Positions 1-12,779 of a stretch of 64,000 bases of DNA are shown here, piece by piece. Under the pieces are notes generated by a model that searched no databases, was not told the origin of the DNA, and saw nothing but the letters and a program-made list of their open reading frames with translations. Source of the stretch: Manis javanica (taxonomy: Eukaryota; Chordata; Mammalia; Pholidota; Manidae); NCBI RefSeq assembly GCF_040802235.1, contig NC_133166.1, positions 5,084,001 to 5,148,000 on the forward strand. Direction: 5' to 3'. Position 1 is the first letter of the stretch, and each line of letters begins with the position of its first letter. The position numbers were made by a program, and so were the translations under genes.

Positions 1-759
1 AATTTTGTCAAATTCCCTCTAGCTCATGATGCTTTCTTATGATTAGATTGAAATGAAGCGTTTTTAAAATGCTTCTCAGTGCATCACGTCATGGTACTGT
101 CTTATCACTGGCAGTGTTAGCTTTAGTCACTTGATTATGGTGGTGTCTGACAAATTTCTCCGCTGTAAAGGTACTCTTATTCCCTTTATAATTAGTAAGT
201 GTCTTGGAGGAGATATTTGGAGACTATGCAAATATCTTGTTCTTATATAGTTTTTTCCTGCTAAGTTTAATATCCTTTAGTGATTTTTCCTGCAATAATT
301 ATTACTGTTGTGTTTGCTTAATAATGATTTTCTATTTCCATTGTCCCTTCTATTTTGGTCAATTGGAATACTAATGAGTGTAAGAAAAAGTTTTCTTTTC
401 TCTCTCATTTCTTTAATGATTTATTTATATCCCACCACCCCACTGTAGAATGAGCTATATGACAGAGTAATGAAAATGCTTTGGAAATAGGCTATCCAAA
501 CTCCTTCACTCAGAATTTCACAGCAAAAAATTTAAAGTTGCTTATGTAAGAAACTTTGTTGACAAGTCAAAGTCCAAGAAATGTCACTCACCGTTTTGGT
601 TCCTTTGTTTTCTTTTTTAGCTCAGAACAAAATATGACAGATTCTTTCACAAGCAATAGTTTGGTAGTGCCTACTTGATAGAATTAGTTAAAACATCCAC
701 ATTTCCTTTTGATATAAATATTAAGTACTTAAATAAAAATGCTTATTTTTATTTTCTAG
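1..759 (+). other. SLC36A4: SLC36A4 last intron (3' part)
   Basis: This stretch lies upstream of the terminal coding exon of SLC36A4 and ends in a good acceptor: a pyrimidine-rich run and an AG at 758-759. I see no further SLC36A4 coding exon in it, so the preceding exon lies outside the window. The left half is an old L1 3'-end fragment and the rest is AT-rich unique sequence. The open frame does extend 5' of the acceptor to an ATG at 675, but that part does not resemble the transporter and is intronic. Confidence 0.85.
85..430. mobile_element. Old L1 3'-UTR fragment (L1M type)
   Basis: The text here matches, by my memory of the consensus, the old mammalian L1 3'-end type that also occurs at 18535-19385. 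Both copies share the phrase around 'gtgtctgacaaatttctcc' / 'gtgtgtcaggttttttgtg' followed by a T-rich run. The copy in this intron continues further into the element. It is heavily diverged, so the subfamily and the exact ends are not fixed. Confidence 0.5.
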
Positions 760-1067
760 GTGCTGGAGCAATTCTGATTCCTCGTTTAGACATTGTGATT
801 TCCTTTGTTGGAGCTGTGAGTAGCAGTACATTGGCCCTGATCCTACCACCTTTGGTTGAAATTCTTACATTTTCTAAGGATCACTACAATATATGGATGA
901 TCCTGAAAAATATTTCTATAGCATTCACTGGAGTTGTTGGTTTCTTGTTAGGTACATATGTAACTGTTGAAGAAATTATTTATCCTACTCCCAAAGTTGT
1001 AGTTGGAACTCCAGAAAGTCCCTCTCTAAATTTGAATTCAACATGCTTTACATCTGGTTTGAAATAG
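760..1067 (+). CDS. SLC36A4: SLC36A4 terminal coding exon (proton-coupled amino acid transporter 4, C-terminus)
   Basis: SLC36A4 is a multipass transporter of the AAAP/SLC36 family that moves neutral amino acids such as proline and tryptophan. This exon encodes about the last 101 residues of a protein that is about 504 residues in human. It starts in phase 1, completing a Gly codon, after an AG at 758-759, and stops at TAG 1065-1067. Two hydrophobic segments are visible: one from '[18 protein letters not shown]' through '[12 protein letters not shown]', and a second around '[19 protein letters not shown]'. They are followed by the hydrophilic tail ending in '[10 protein letters not shown]'. 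The match to mammalian SLC36A4 as I remember it is near identical, with no frameshift or internal stop, so the exon looks functional. The rest of the gene lies to the left of the window. Confidence 0.97.
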
Positions 1068-1734
1068 AAGCAGAATCGTGAGTCTTCTGCTTTTGTCTCA
1101 GTTCTGAAAATGATTTAAATAAGCACTAGGAGAATACATTGCCATGTACTTAAAAATAGAACCAAATTCTTTTTTCTTTTGGCACAATATTGATATTTGA
1201 CAGTAAATTGTAATTCTTTACCAGTAGTAGTAAACTTCAGAAGATTCTTGGTTTTAAGTATTAGCAATAATTTTTAAAAATTTAGTTTTGAAAATTGAAA
1301 AAATTAAAACAAAAGCTACAATGTAAAAAAAATTAAAATAAAAAGATCACTATTCTTCATTCCATCAGAAATAATTTAACTAACATTCTCTCTTTTATTC
1401 CCATGCTACTCTTTGCCATTCAGTTGAGTAGAGAACAGGGTTTCAAAAATAAGAAAATTAAAGAAGAAGAGGTAACAAAAATTTCCAGACCATTCCAGTG
1501 AATGTCAACATATACTTTGTGCATAATGTAAAAATATCTCAATTGTGTATTTATTACAGAGCCATATATTTATGATTAGCCCCTGAAAGTACAGTAAACT
1601 TTTACTAATGATAATATAAACATCAGAAATCACTAAAACCAGAATTATTTTTACACTGTTCTGTAATGGTAGTTGATCTTCATAATATAAATTATAAGAT
1701 ACTGTACAAGATTCTGATTCAGTGTTTCATTCAA

Positions 1735-1905
1735 ATTTGAAAGCGACTTTAAGAGTTATCCAATCAATACCATTTGCTTGTTTTTTTAACCTAAGATAAA
1801 TTGATGCCCAGAAAGGTTAACTAACTTGGTCAAGACCACTTAGCCTTGAGATCAAGAGAAAACTGACATTTTGACTCCCACCCAGTCCAGGATTTTTTAT
1901 TTTTC
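1735..1905 (-). repeat. MIR SINE, degraded
   Basis: Reverse-complement MIR signature: 'gatgcccagaaaggttaac', then 'cttggtcaagaccactta', then a 'gactcccacccagtcca' end. It lies in the presumed SLC36A4 3' UTR. Confidence 0.6.
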
Positions 1906-4900
1906 ACATTATATCCAGGTAAAAGAATAAATTATGTTTAGTTTAATTTTAGTGTTGAGTCTACTTAATTATATTTTAATACTTTGAAAGTGGGTGATCT
2001 TTGAACAGTATATGTGACCTGAGCAGAAAATCAGAGAACTCTGAAAAGCCTGCATTACAGACTTTATATCTCAACAAGAAAAGCAGCAATTTTTTTTAAG
2101 CAGAATAGAAACCATTTGCTGGTTTAAGGGCTGGCTGGTGGAAAATACTATTTGTGAGTTAGCCTACAGTTAGCCTATTTGTGAACGCTCCTTATTGTTT
2201 TTTCTCTTTTTAGGTTTTGTAGGCACCACCTTTCTTAATGGCAGAAAATAGGTCTGACAAAATACAGGATTTTTGCACTCTTTCCAGCCCTGTGGCTTTC
2301 CTTCTTACAACCTTTTATTGATCTGAATGGGCAGAATAAATAAAAAAGATTCATGCTTAGGAAAAACCAAGACAATAATAAATTATCTACTAAATATTTA
2401 GACACTGTAGGTTTCTTCCAGAAAAATACCTTCTATTACTCCATATTCTTCAAGCCCCATTATTAACCAAAACAGACAATCTCAGTTGACATGGAAGATG
2501 AAAATTGTTAAGTTTAAAACATTGAGAGTCCTGATTTTTTAAAAAATTCATACTTTAAAATGTTCAAGTTTTAAATCAGGCTGGTGGTACTCTAATTTCT
2601 AATATTATAAGATACATCAAGATCACTGTGATATATGTATTCTGTATTTTTATATGTAAGTGTTCATTTAGTTCAAGTATTTTTTACTTTACATCAAGTA
2701 CAATCCTAAAGGAATATCAGAAGATTTATTTTTGTACAAACTCACAAGAATCAAAACTTTTTTTAAACATTTGTATTAGGAATCACCAGTAACTGTTTGT
2801 GATTCTTCTCTATCAAATCCTTTTTGTGGAGCCTGTAGTTACATTGAGAGAATGTGAAAGAAATTATAGAAGAAGGAATCATCATGGAAACTAAAGTTAC
2901 ATAATCTTAAATCCAAGAATAAATTAGGTGGGTGTTTCTAATGTATAGCTTGGTATGAAATGACTGGAAAACATTAATAGAAAACACTATTAGATTTTTG
3001 TCAGCTGTCTTCAAATAATATTTCTTGTGTGGAATTTTATTTTTATACTTTGATGTATTTTCTTTGTGAATTCATCAAATTCATGAAATTTTAAATAGTT
3101 GATCATAGCAAAAAATAAATTTTGAATTCATCATGAACAAATGTTGAGTACATTACCAACCAGGGTTCTTTATGGCAATGAATGCTAAATTGATATCCAA
3201 TACTTAGTTCACTAAATTATCAATACCTTAAGTACATGGGAAAAGTTATAATGCAGAAAAGAAGAGGAGCTACAAAGGAAGAGGGTAGTTTTAATTCTTA
3301 ATAGGACACACTATTTAGATGTAAAGTATAAATGAACTCTTTTGGGCTTTCAATGTATTTTATTTGCCAAAAAAAAAGGGCAGTATTTTTCATTTGAAAA
3401 TTTAGTTTTAGTCATAACATTTTCTAAAGATTTTTGGAGAAAGACCCGCTGTTGATTTTATTTGGGGACTGTGAAGATGAGAGGGATTATACCTGTCAGA
3501 TTTTGTATTTGCTGTCTTTGGTCCATTACATTATGGCTAAAATGACATCAGCGTTTCATCTGCCAGCACAGCACCCTCTTCTCTGAAAGCTAATCAGCTG
3601 CCTGTGAGCCTTTTCTGCTACTGAGGTGGGTGAGAGAAAAGAAAGCTTTACTTACCTCTGATGACCTCTGTTCTAAGTCCATTATCATTATTCCGTAACA
3701 TCTAAAAAGGTTTCATCAGTTTCAGAGTCAAACTGTCAAAAACACTGGTTTTCAGTCATTTTTTTATCAGAGGATTTTCTTTACCCCATAGGGCCAGATT
3801 TCTCCACAATTAAATAAGAACTAGGGATTTTTCTTGTTTAAAGACCAGTTTGTGTGATGTTACCAAATGAAAAAAATGTACTGTATTAGCAAATGTACAT
3901 TGTGTTTTAATTCTATCCTCACCAGATACTCCTTTATTAAAATCATTTCTGCCTCTTGCCTAGGCATAAAATGGAAGCAAAATGCTTACATAAGCATTTA
4001 TGCAATGTGCATGTTGTAAGTTTCCTAACAGGGTCTAATTTCATTCAATACTTTCATAATAGTTACAGAAAAGCTATCTTAACTGCAAAGTACTATAAAT
4101 ACATTAATTGAAATATTAAAGTTCTGTATAGTGCCCTCTCCAGCTGTGACAAGCACAGGACTTACTATCACCTACCTGTGGTAAGCTTCATGTCCTCACT
4201 GTAGATGTCAGTCAGTACAGCATCTGAATAGTATATTTGTTCACTGATGGTATATGCCCTCATTAGGCCTTGGCCTCAGTTCTCCCTTATTTAAAAGGGA
4301 GAAGATTTAGAATAGAAATAATGGAAATTATTTAATAAAGTTATTTAAATAATACTGGTGGCTCATTGAATTTCCCGTTGAGGCATAAAATAATTTAGTA
4401 AAAATATATAGACCATTGATAAGGTAAAAGGAGTTTTCTATTTTGATCTTTTTGGTTCAAATAGCTTCCCCTTCGTAAGAAAATTTGAGCAGCTTTGGTC
4501 TAAAAGGTGTAACAGTGTAACATCTTAGAAGGCTGACTATAATAGTATGTATACTTTGGCAGTATAATGATCAATCTTGTTTATACATTAGGGCACACCA
4601 GGCTAAACACCTTTTTGAAAACGGTTGGTTTTTACCTGGGAGATAGAAAAATGCTTAAGAAATGACTAGAAATGGCATTTACTGCCATATGACAAATGAA
4701 ATGATAAATCACTCTCATTCTTAAAATTTTGTATTAAAATTAGCTATTTCTAATGTGCACATACCAGTAATCTATGTGAATTAGATACCACTACTACTGA
4801 CCATTTAAATGGAGTCCAGAAAGATTATGTGTTGAAAGATCACTGTAAAAATTATTCCAGTAGCTTTTTTTTGATAATAAATAGGCAAATACATGTTATA

Positions 4901-5063
4901 CCTTGAATAAATTAAGCTGTGGATTTTTATGGTTTTTTAAAATGATTTTTGTTAGTTTGAAAACTTAATATCATTGCACTTCAGTCAGTCCTTTTTCCCT
5001 TAATTTATTTTTCTTCACAATATGAAAAAATCTGTCTTAAAGTACTGTAACTTCTAAATTTTC

Positions 5064-5069
5064 AATAAA
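5064..5069 (+). other. SLC36A4: Candidate poly(A) signal for SLC36A4
   Basis: AATAAA followed within about 30 bases by T-rich sequence containing TTGT. It is one of several AATAAA motifs downstream of the gene. I chose it because after it the sequence turns into old repeats. It is not unique evidence of use. Confidence 0.3.
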
Positions 5070-5399
5070 ACATAATTATTTTGCTTGTACTGCCTTTTAA
5101 AATAAATTTGTCTTTTATAAGGTTAAATGACATTGACGCATGTCATAAGCTGAAAATGGCACCAGCGTAATCTCATAATAATATTTAATCAGTCTTTATG
5201 GTTAATTGTCATGTGATTTTAGCCTTGGAAGTTGATATTATATACCCCTATGATTTAAGAGAAGTTGGTTAAAAGTGGAAGGACATATTCAAAACCATAA
5301 CCTGAACTTCCTACAGAGTCAGTGCAGAATAAGCAGTTCACGGATGCTGCATCCATGAATTGACTTACCACTCTTTTAAGATATTTCATATCAGTCACA

Positions 5400-5625
5400 C
5401 TTTAATACATTTGCTTGCGTTATGCCAACTCCATATCAAAGATCCTAAACATTATTTATTCCTTTACATCAGTAATTCTGCTCTTGTGAACTTAAGAACA
5501 TACCACAATTCATCAGAAGAGAAAGACCCCATATACCCAAGGTGCATCAGCACCATTATGTGTAAATAGGGAAAAATTGGAAACAACTTAAATGTTCAAT
5601 AAGGAAATCATAAATTCTGATACCT
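5400..5625 (+). mobile_element. Old L1 ORF2 3'-end fragment
   Basis: Matches the end of L1 ORF2: the motif 'aattggaaacaacttaaatg' followed by a 'ttcaataagg' phrase. Highly diverged, so the family is certain only to the level of old mammalian L1. Confidence 0.5.
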
Positions 5626-5647
5626 TAACCTAGAACCTAGAACCTAA
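5625..5647. repeat. AACCTAG short tandem repeat
   Basis: About three imperfect copies of a 7-bp unit (AACCTAG) in the tail of the preceding L1 fragment. Confidence 0.6.
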
Positions 5648-5959
5648 TTATATTAATGTTATACTGAAGATGAATAATTAGTAATTTGGGAATGAATAAA
5701 TACATAAAGTTAATTTTCAATTACAGCTCTGTAAAAATAATGCTTTTGAACCAAGACAAGGAGATAAACAGAGAGTGGAACCATAGTGTTAGGAAGAAAA
5801 TGGGTCTTACTATTTTTAAATGAGTAGTCAAGGGAGGACTGTGAGAGAAATAAAGGGTAATAAAGTTTAGGGAAGGGAACAAGTAGTATATAAAAACCAT
5901 AGTAGTAAGAAGCACAAGCTCTTGGCAAGCAGAAAACATGAAGACAAAAACAAACAAAA

Positions 5960-6060
5960 ACACATGTACGTGTGTGGGTGTGTACATATGTGGGTGCTCA
6001 TTGTGTGTACATGTGTATGTATGCATGTGCAAGTATACACCGTGTGTGTGTGTGTGTGAT
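5960..6060. repeat. Imperfect (TG)n microsatellite
   Basis: Long alternating TG/TA tract with interruptions, ending in a pure (GT) run near 6042-6057. On the minus strand it opens spurious His/Thr-rich frames. Confidence 0.85.
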
Positions 6061-8199
6061 GTGATTGGACCAATAGAGGAGGGTTGATAGACGACTTCGT
6101 GGGGTCTACCTCTAGGCATATCCCAGCAAATTCCCTGACTGTATGGACCCTTAGTTCTCTTTGAGTCTGTCTGAAGAATCTGGTCTGCAGGTATGCCTCA
6201 CCTGGGTAATAAGTCCCGAGAAGGGTGAGCAGGAAGGGAGCCGATGAGCACACCATGGTACCCACATATACATGGCGCCTACTCAGTGCACAACATTACA
6301 GAGCCAGTGGAGGGTCCTGCTGTTCTGTCCCAGCCAGAAAACAACCCGTGCCATCAGCCATGAATTCTCAACAATGTAGGGGGGAGGTTTAGCTAGGACT
6401 CCGGTTACCGGAACAGGAACTCTCTCAAGTTAGTGTGGATAAAGGGGAATCATCTGGACCCCAGTAGCATACACAGCTGTACCTTACGGGGTCTGAGAAG
6501 TTGCTAGGCAGCTGCCCTCTTCACCTTGCTATCCGTGACCACACAGCTTCTTACCTTGGGTTCTCTCTGCACTTCTGCTCCAGTATCCTCTCTGCTAACA
6601 GCCTTTTCTAACCTCCCACAAATTCTGGTTGCATATGGCTCAGTGCCCCATGGTGCTGACTCTGATCCCACTTTGACAAGATTTTACAGCTCTAGTGCTC
6701 AAGTTCCCTCTGAACCACACTTCCTGTGCCTGCTGCTAGTTATAGGGAGCAAGAGAGCAAGCAGCTGTGTGGCCAGGGTGGCATCCCCTGGCATGAATGT
6801 GACCACTTCAGTATGGGCGATGGGAATAAGGTTGTCATGCAATATTTGGGGCATACTTACACTAAAAACTAACTTATTTACCTGAAATTCAAATTTAACT
6901 GGGTAATCTATACTATTATTTTTTGCTAAGTCTGGTAAACTATTGGAGCATTCTGGAGGAGTCTACCATGGAGCCAAGGAAGTGATAATGATTAAATGGC
7001 ACCCTTTTTGTCTCAATCTAGGGTCAAATATCAGTTTTGCCATCTATAACAACTATGAATCATGTAATCTGAATGTAAGTTTCTTAATGGAAATAATATT
7101 AATGAAAATAACTAAATAATTATTTTACATCCTGCTTTGTTCCAAAATAAAACATGAAATGTAGTGAAAAAGCTAACATAAGAGTGTGCCACAAATTTGA
7201 CTCTGTGTGTTCCATGGGCCAGACTGAAGATTATGTCAGGTAAAGTAAGGCCGGGCTTTTGACAAATGGTGGAGACTCAGTAGCAGCCTTCACCTTTCCC
7301 CCTGCTTCAACTCATATAGCAGGAGCAATTCTCATGTCTATCCTGTGAATACCCATAGTTTTTTGGGGGGGGCTTCTAATTATTAACTTGAAAAATACGA
7401 ATTAACTGTAAAGTACATTTAATGAATATATCTATAGAATATTGGCAGCTAGGAACACCTGGAGATAGAAATTCAAACAACTGCAGAACCCACTCTTTGT
7501 CTCAAGATTGGAATGAGAATAAATGAGTTGCTACAGGTAGTGCTTAAAACAGGCATGTGGTAAGCACCATTTAAGTAGTAGCTATGATTATTGCTATTAT
7601 CTGTTTCTGATTTCATGTCAACCTCATTTTCTAGTGAGAATTGTTTCTTCTTCGTGGCAGGAAATATGACTACTGATAGTGTTTAGGTTTTATATCTTAC
7701 TATTTCCTTCCCTGGAAAGGGTTTATCTCAGTCCCTACATCCAGTTAGAAAAATCCCTCAGGCATAAGAATGAATAAGCAGTAAACCAACCCTTGCAGGG
7801 ATTGAACACCATGTCTAACTTAACTGGGTAACCAAAGACATTTTAGTCTACAGAGCTGTATTAAAATGATTCTGATTACTAATGTCACTTGGCACCTGGC
7901 TAAAGCAAAATCCCTCTCTGAGGAAGATAAAATAATCTTAGACTTCTAAATATTACTCAAAAGAATTTTGTTTTCAAATACTATTCCTGGCACATAATTG
8001 ATGGTAACCAGGCATTTGAGGACATGAGACAATAAGAATAAACAGCAGATGCAAGACAATGGAGTCAGACAGCAATGACTCCAGAATCTCGAATTATTTG
8101 ACACAAATTTTAAATTGTGCTTTTTATATTCACAAAGAGACAAGTTTGAAAATCTCAGCTGAGAGCTGGATATTATAAAAAGTGACAAAGCCATTTTGA
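6061..8199. other. No recognisable gene; unique DNA and degraded repeats
   Basis: The motif around 6836-6905 (ATGCAATATTTGGGGCATAC followed by a TTTAACTGGG phrase) is one I recognise from many mammalian loci as an interspersed repeat, but I cannot name it. A MIR-like tail lies near 7500-7600. Nothing here has a credible coding signature. Confidence 0.4.
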
Positions 8200-10689
8200 A
8201 AGGACTTCTGCTTTTGGATGGGATGAGATAACTAGCAGCAGACCAGCAGTCCCCTCTGGAACAATTAGAAACATGGATATAATTCAAAAGTCATCTCTTC
8301 ATGGTGATGGAGATCTGCAGAAGCAATGAGACACCAGGGAGGGAAGGACCTTAGAGAGGTGAGCTGCCTTCTGTAGCCGCTGTTATTCTAACGGCATGTG
8401 CCAGTTCTGAATGTGATAGGGAGGCTAAGTCTGGTAAAAGTGTGATGCAAAGTTTGGGAGGGGAACAAAGAAACCAGCAGACTTTTGGCAGAGTTGTGGG
8501 GGTCCTCGAGCACACAGCTGGTTTTTCCCTCTGGACATTTCCTGAATAGTTGGAATGCATGGGGAAGAAGGCTAAAAAGTATAGTGAAAACACTTTTCAA
8601 AAGCAGAATGGAGTTTTTCAGCAATCTTGTGAGGCAAGTAAGTTTGGGGACCATTGGGAGAAGATGCCCTGTAACCACTTGAGGCTTTTAGTTCAGAACC
8701 TGAGCGATCCAAAGGCAGATAGAGAGATAGATAACCACTCTATCTGCCCAGTGGAGGAGTAAACCCTGTCTGGAGAACAGTTACACCTTCTGAAGTTCCA
8801 ACAGTTTTATACATAATGTCTGGCAATAAATAAATTATTAGGCATGCTAAATACAGTATTCTGACTAAAACCAAGAGAAAAAACAGTTATGGAAGTAGAT
8901 CTGTAGATGATCCAAATATTAGAGCTGGCTGACAAGGATTTTAAGAAAGAACATGATTAATGTTTTTTTAAGGGGGAAATGAAAAAATTCTCGAACTGAA
9001 AAAATATTGTAAGGCAACTAAATGAAAATCTGAACTTTAAAAAACTTGTAGTAATTCTAATTTGTGTTTGACAGATTAGACACAGCTGAATAGAAAATTA
9101 AAGAAATAGAAAAGAGGTCAGAAAAAATTATACGGAACGAGAAAACAATGAAAAATACAAAAAAAGAGTTTAAGAGACATAGAGGAGCAGTTAGAAGGTG
9201 TACTGTATGCTGAAATGGGTTTCCTGAAGGACAGGAGAGAAAGAACAGGACAAATGCAATATTTGAAGTGATAATGGCTGAGAGTTTCCCAGAGGAATGA
9301 GTTCAATTCACAGAATTTAAAATTTCCACAAACCCCAAGTATAATAAATGAAAAGAATGTACACCTAGACACCTCAAAATAAAAGTGGTAATAATCAAAG
9401 ACATATAGAAAAACAAAAGAAGCCCGAGAATAAAAGATCCCTTTCAAAGGAGAAACTATTATACTGATCATTATTCTCAGCAAAAACATTGAAAGTCATA
9501 AAAGGGAATTTTGCAGAAAGAGTAACTCATCTTAGCATTCTATACCTAACAAAAATTTCCTTCAAGAATGAAAGTGAAAAAAGACATTTTAGATATATAA
9601 AATTGAAAGAATCACCAACAGACTCTGAAGTCACAGAGCATATTATCCCTGAAAGAAGTTTACAAATACTGGAATAAATAATAACAATGGAAAAAGTCAA
9701 ATATATCAGTAAATCAAAATGAATATTGCTTCTATGAGATAATAGTATAGTGTGACATGAATCTGTATGTTAGAGAGTAGAGAGGAAAGCGGACAGGAAG
9801 AAAGGCAGGGGAGGGAGGAAAAAGGAAGAGAAAATTTTAATATGTAGTAGCATATACATCAGCAAAAGCATAAAAGTTGCGAGAAGCTCAATAAAATAAA
9901 ATCATTTTAAACTTACTTTATTGGGGAAGAAAATCATTATTTGATTTTGATAATTCAAGAATTCATATTATAGATTCTAGGAGACTAGTAAAAGAGTGTT
10001 TTACTTCTAAATGAACATAGGGAAACAAAAGGATTTATAAAGTTTAACCAATCCCCGTCCCCTCCAAAAAAAGGCAAAAGAGAGGGAAAGGAACATGGCA
10101 TGGGTAGGACAAATAGGAAGTACACACATATGTGTGTACAAATACTTCCTGGACAGATACAAATCCAAATATCAGTCAGTACATTTAGATGGCCTAATTT
10201 CTCTAAAAGAGGTAAAATCCAGACACTAAAGAAAAAAAAAATTCTAAGCACATGCTGTGACCAGTAGCATGCCTTCCATACCCAGATACAGAAGGTTGAA
10301 TGTAAAAAGACAGACAAAATAGATTTCAAAGCCGAAAGCATGACTAGAGATCAAAGAGGTGCTTCATAATGACAGAAGGTTCAATTCACCAGGATAATAA
10401 AGAAATTCTAAATTTGTATGGTCAAAATAGCATGATCTCAAAATATATACAGCAAACACAGACAGAACTACAATGAGAAATCAACAAATTAACAATTATA
10501 ATGAGAGACTTAGCATACCTCTCTCAGTAACAGAAGACACTATTAAGGCCAGAGAATATTTGAACATGATAAACCTGACTTAATGGACCTATGGAGAACA
10601 TTGCTCATGACAGCTGCAGATACACCTCCTAATGGGTCATACAGCAAGTTGTAGTAAACTTCAAAGAGTGGAAATCACTACAATATTGT

Positions 10690-11490
10690 GGTGGTTAAGA
10701 AATATATATATTTTTGGTTATTCACTATACCAATATATATTTCTCTCATATTCCATCTTCCTCCAGGGTTCCTGACTCATAGCTCCCCAAATCGGTGGAA
10801 CATTAAGTGTTGAGAATAATAAAAGGTGGTTTTTGTTATGTCAACAAGGTGACCTGGAAAGCACCTTAGGATGGGTGCAGGTTGCCAGTGGAGCAGCCAT
10901 GTGGTTAGAGGGCTGGGAACTTCAGTCCCAACCCCTGACCTCTGGAGAAGGAAGAGGGCCTGGAGACTGAGTTCAATCACAATGGCCGATGATTTCAACA
11001 GTCATGCCTACATAGTGAAGCCTCCATAAAAACCTAAAAGGACAGGTTTCAAAGAGCTTCTGGGTTGGTGAACAAGTGGAGATTCTGGGAGATTGTGCAA
11101 CTGGCGAGGGCCTGGAGGCTCCATGCCTGTCCCCATACCCTACCCTGTGCATCTCTTCCCTCTGGCTGTTCCTGAGTTATAGCTCTTTACAATAAACCAG
11201 TGATCTAGTAAGTAAAATGTTTCTCTTAGTTCTGTGATCTGCTCTAGTAAGTTAATTGAACCAAAGAGGAGGTTGTGGGAACCTCTGGTTTATCTCCAGC
11301 CCTTCAGAAGTACCGGTGACAGCCAGACGTGGAGTCTGGTGGGGGCTTAAGGACTGAATCCTTAATCTGCATAACCTAATGCTATCTTAGGATAGATCGT
11401 GTCAGAATTGAATTGAATTGTAGGACATTAGGCAAGGAATTGACAGCCCAGAGAATTCCTTGGACACATCAGAATTGGTCTCAGAACCAA
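10690..11490 (+). mobile_element. Solitary retroviral LTR inside the old L1
   Basis: The sequence splits the L1 ORF2 reading. It contains a typical LTR 3' half: 'cctccataaaaacctaaaag', 'ggctgttcctgagttatagc', the poly(A) signal in 'tttacaataaaccagtg', then a U5 phrase ending in 'gaattgaattgtaggacatt'. I remember this LTR from many mammalian loci but cannot name the subfamily. No internal retroviral genes are present. Ends are approximate because terminal TG/CA and target duplications are not clear. Confidence 0.65.
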
Positions 11491-11566
11491 ACGACACAAT
11501 TAGACTTTCTGACCACATTGCAGTTAAGCTAGAATCAATAACAAAATATAACCAGAACGTCCTTTA

Positions 11567-11604
11567 GTGTCAGGCGAACGTGATAACCACTATGCTACGG
11601 AAAC
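11567..11604 (-). pseudogene. Retroposed 5' half of tRNA-Val
   Basis: Read on the minus strand from 11604, the 38 bases match the 5' half of mammalian tRNA-Val, from its first base (GTTTCCGTAG) through the D arm (TAGTGGTTATCACG) into the anticodon loop (CGTTCGCCTGACAC). There are only about three differences, one of them in the anticodon (GAC instead of AAC/CAC/TAC). Identity stops in the anticodon loop. The flanks carry an imperfect direct repeat (AGAACGTCCTTT at 11554-11565, GGAATGTCCTTT at 11610-11621) that looks like a target-site duplication. It sits inside an old L1. It is not a functional tRNA gene, as the 3' half is absent. Confidence 0.75.
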
Positions 11605-12029
11605 CTGCTGGAATGTCCTTTTGTGTTCTGAAATGAATAACTATATTTCTAAATATTTATGAAAATGTCAAATGGTAAATTAGAAGTATTTTGAACAGCA
11701 TAATTAAAATAGTATATACTGAAACATCGGACTGTAACTAAAGCAATGCTTGAAGAAAACTATGCTTAAGTGCATATATTTGAAAGGAAGAAAATCTGGA
11801 AATTAATGAGCTCAGGATTCATCTTAAAAAGTTATAAAAAGAACTGCAAATTAAATCTGAAGGAACAAAAGAAAAGAAATAATGATGAGAACAGAAATTA
11901 ATGAAATAGGAAAAAAGGTGCACTAGATAACATGGTTTATGACAGCCCAGGGGAAAGGAATTGAAATTTGCTGGATGCCTATTATGCCTTTTATAGTCTA
12001 TAGGGCCTTTAAAAATGCAATTTAATTTA

Positions 12030-12760
12030 ATTCTTTTTAATAGCTTTTTTGTAATATAATTCACAAACCATAAAGTTCATCTATTTAAAGCACACAATTC
12101 AGTGACTTTAGTATATTCCCAAGGTTGTGCAGCCATAATCACGATCTAATACTAGAACATTTTGGTTCTCCCATAAAGAAACCTTATACTCTTAAGCAAT
12201 CACTCCCTCCTTCCTTTCCACTCCCATCTCCACCAAGCCCTTGACAACTACTAATCTATTTTCTCTATAAACTTGTCTTTTCCTGACATTTCATGTAAAT
12301 CAAATCCAATAATATGTTGTCTTTTGTGACTGGCTTCTTCCACTTTGTATGTTTTCGAAATTCACACATGTTGTAGCATGTATCAGTACTTCATTTCTTT
12401 TTATGGTGAAATAATATTCCATTATATGGATATACCACATTTTGTTCATTCATTCATCAGCCAAATGACATTTGGCTTGTTTTCACCTTTTGGCTCTTAG
12501 AAATAATACTGCTGTGAACATTCATATGCAAGTTTGTTGTGAATGCATGTTTTCATTTCTCAAGCCATAAGCATTCTATATATATCCTGGATACAAGTCT
12601 CTTATTAGATATATATGATTTCCAAAAAATTTTTTTCCATTCTGGGTTGTCTTTTCACTTTCTGGATGGTATTGTTTGCAAAACAGAAGTTTTTAATTAT
12701 GATGTATCCCTGAAAGCTTTATCATTTTAGCTGCTATATTCAGATCTATGATCCATTTTT
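12030..12760 (-). mobile_element. Old L1 3' end (L1MC/L1ME type), reverse orientation
   Basis: Reverse-strand L1 text: 'aatataattcacaaaccata', 'ttcagtgactttagtatatt', 'aaggttgtgcagccataatc', 'aatattccattatatggata', then a reverse ORF2 segment with 'gggttgtcttttcactttct'. Diverged, non-coding. Confidence 0.75.
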
Positions 12761-12779
12761 TTAGTTTATTTTTGAGTAT

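Larger units (their letters stand above)
1068..5085 (+). other. SLC36A4: SLC36A4 3' UTR and immediate downstream DNA (end uncertain)
   Basis: AT-rich sequence directly after the stop codon, without coding potential. It has several AATAAA hexamers (for example 2335-2340 and 5064-5069). The last is followed by T/GT-rich sequence and a second AATAAA a few dozen bases on, which makes a plausible distal poly(A) site. A degraded MIR lies at 1735-1905. The extent of the UTR is inferred, because I cannot tell from sequence alone which hexamer is used. Confidence 0.5.
8200..11960 (+). mobile_element. Old, near full-length L1 (L1M/HAL1-like), interrupted
   Basis: From left to right it shows the L1 5'-region text (around 8220-8560), the diagnostic ORF1 segment 'agagctggctgacaaggatt' at about 8925-8944, and degenerate ORF1-like sequence to about 9680. 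After an inter-ORF stretch comes ORF2 endonuclease-domain sequence (around 10310-10620, with 'atgacagaaggttcaattca'). The remainder of ORF2 resumes after the LTR, at about 11500-11940, with 'aacagaaattaatgaaatag'. Because ORF2 is present this is an L1 rather than a pure HAL1 half-element. It has many stops and indels. An LTR (about 10690-11490) and a tRNA-Val half (11567-11604) inserted into it later. Confidence 0.75.

Noticed and set aside
675-759. N-terminal extension of the SLC36A4 exon from ATG 675
   Set aside because: Lies upstream of a clear AG acceptor and does not match the transporter; intronic.
11567-11604. Functional tRNA-Val gene
   Set aside because: Only the 5' half is present; no T arm, no 3' acceptor strand, no terminator context.
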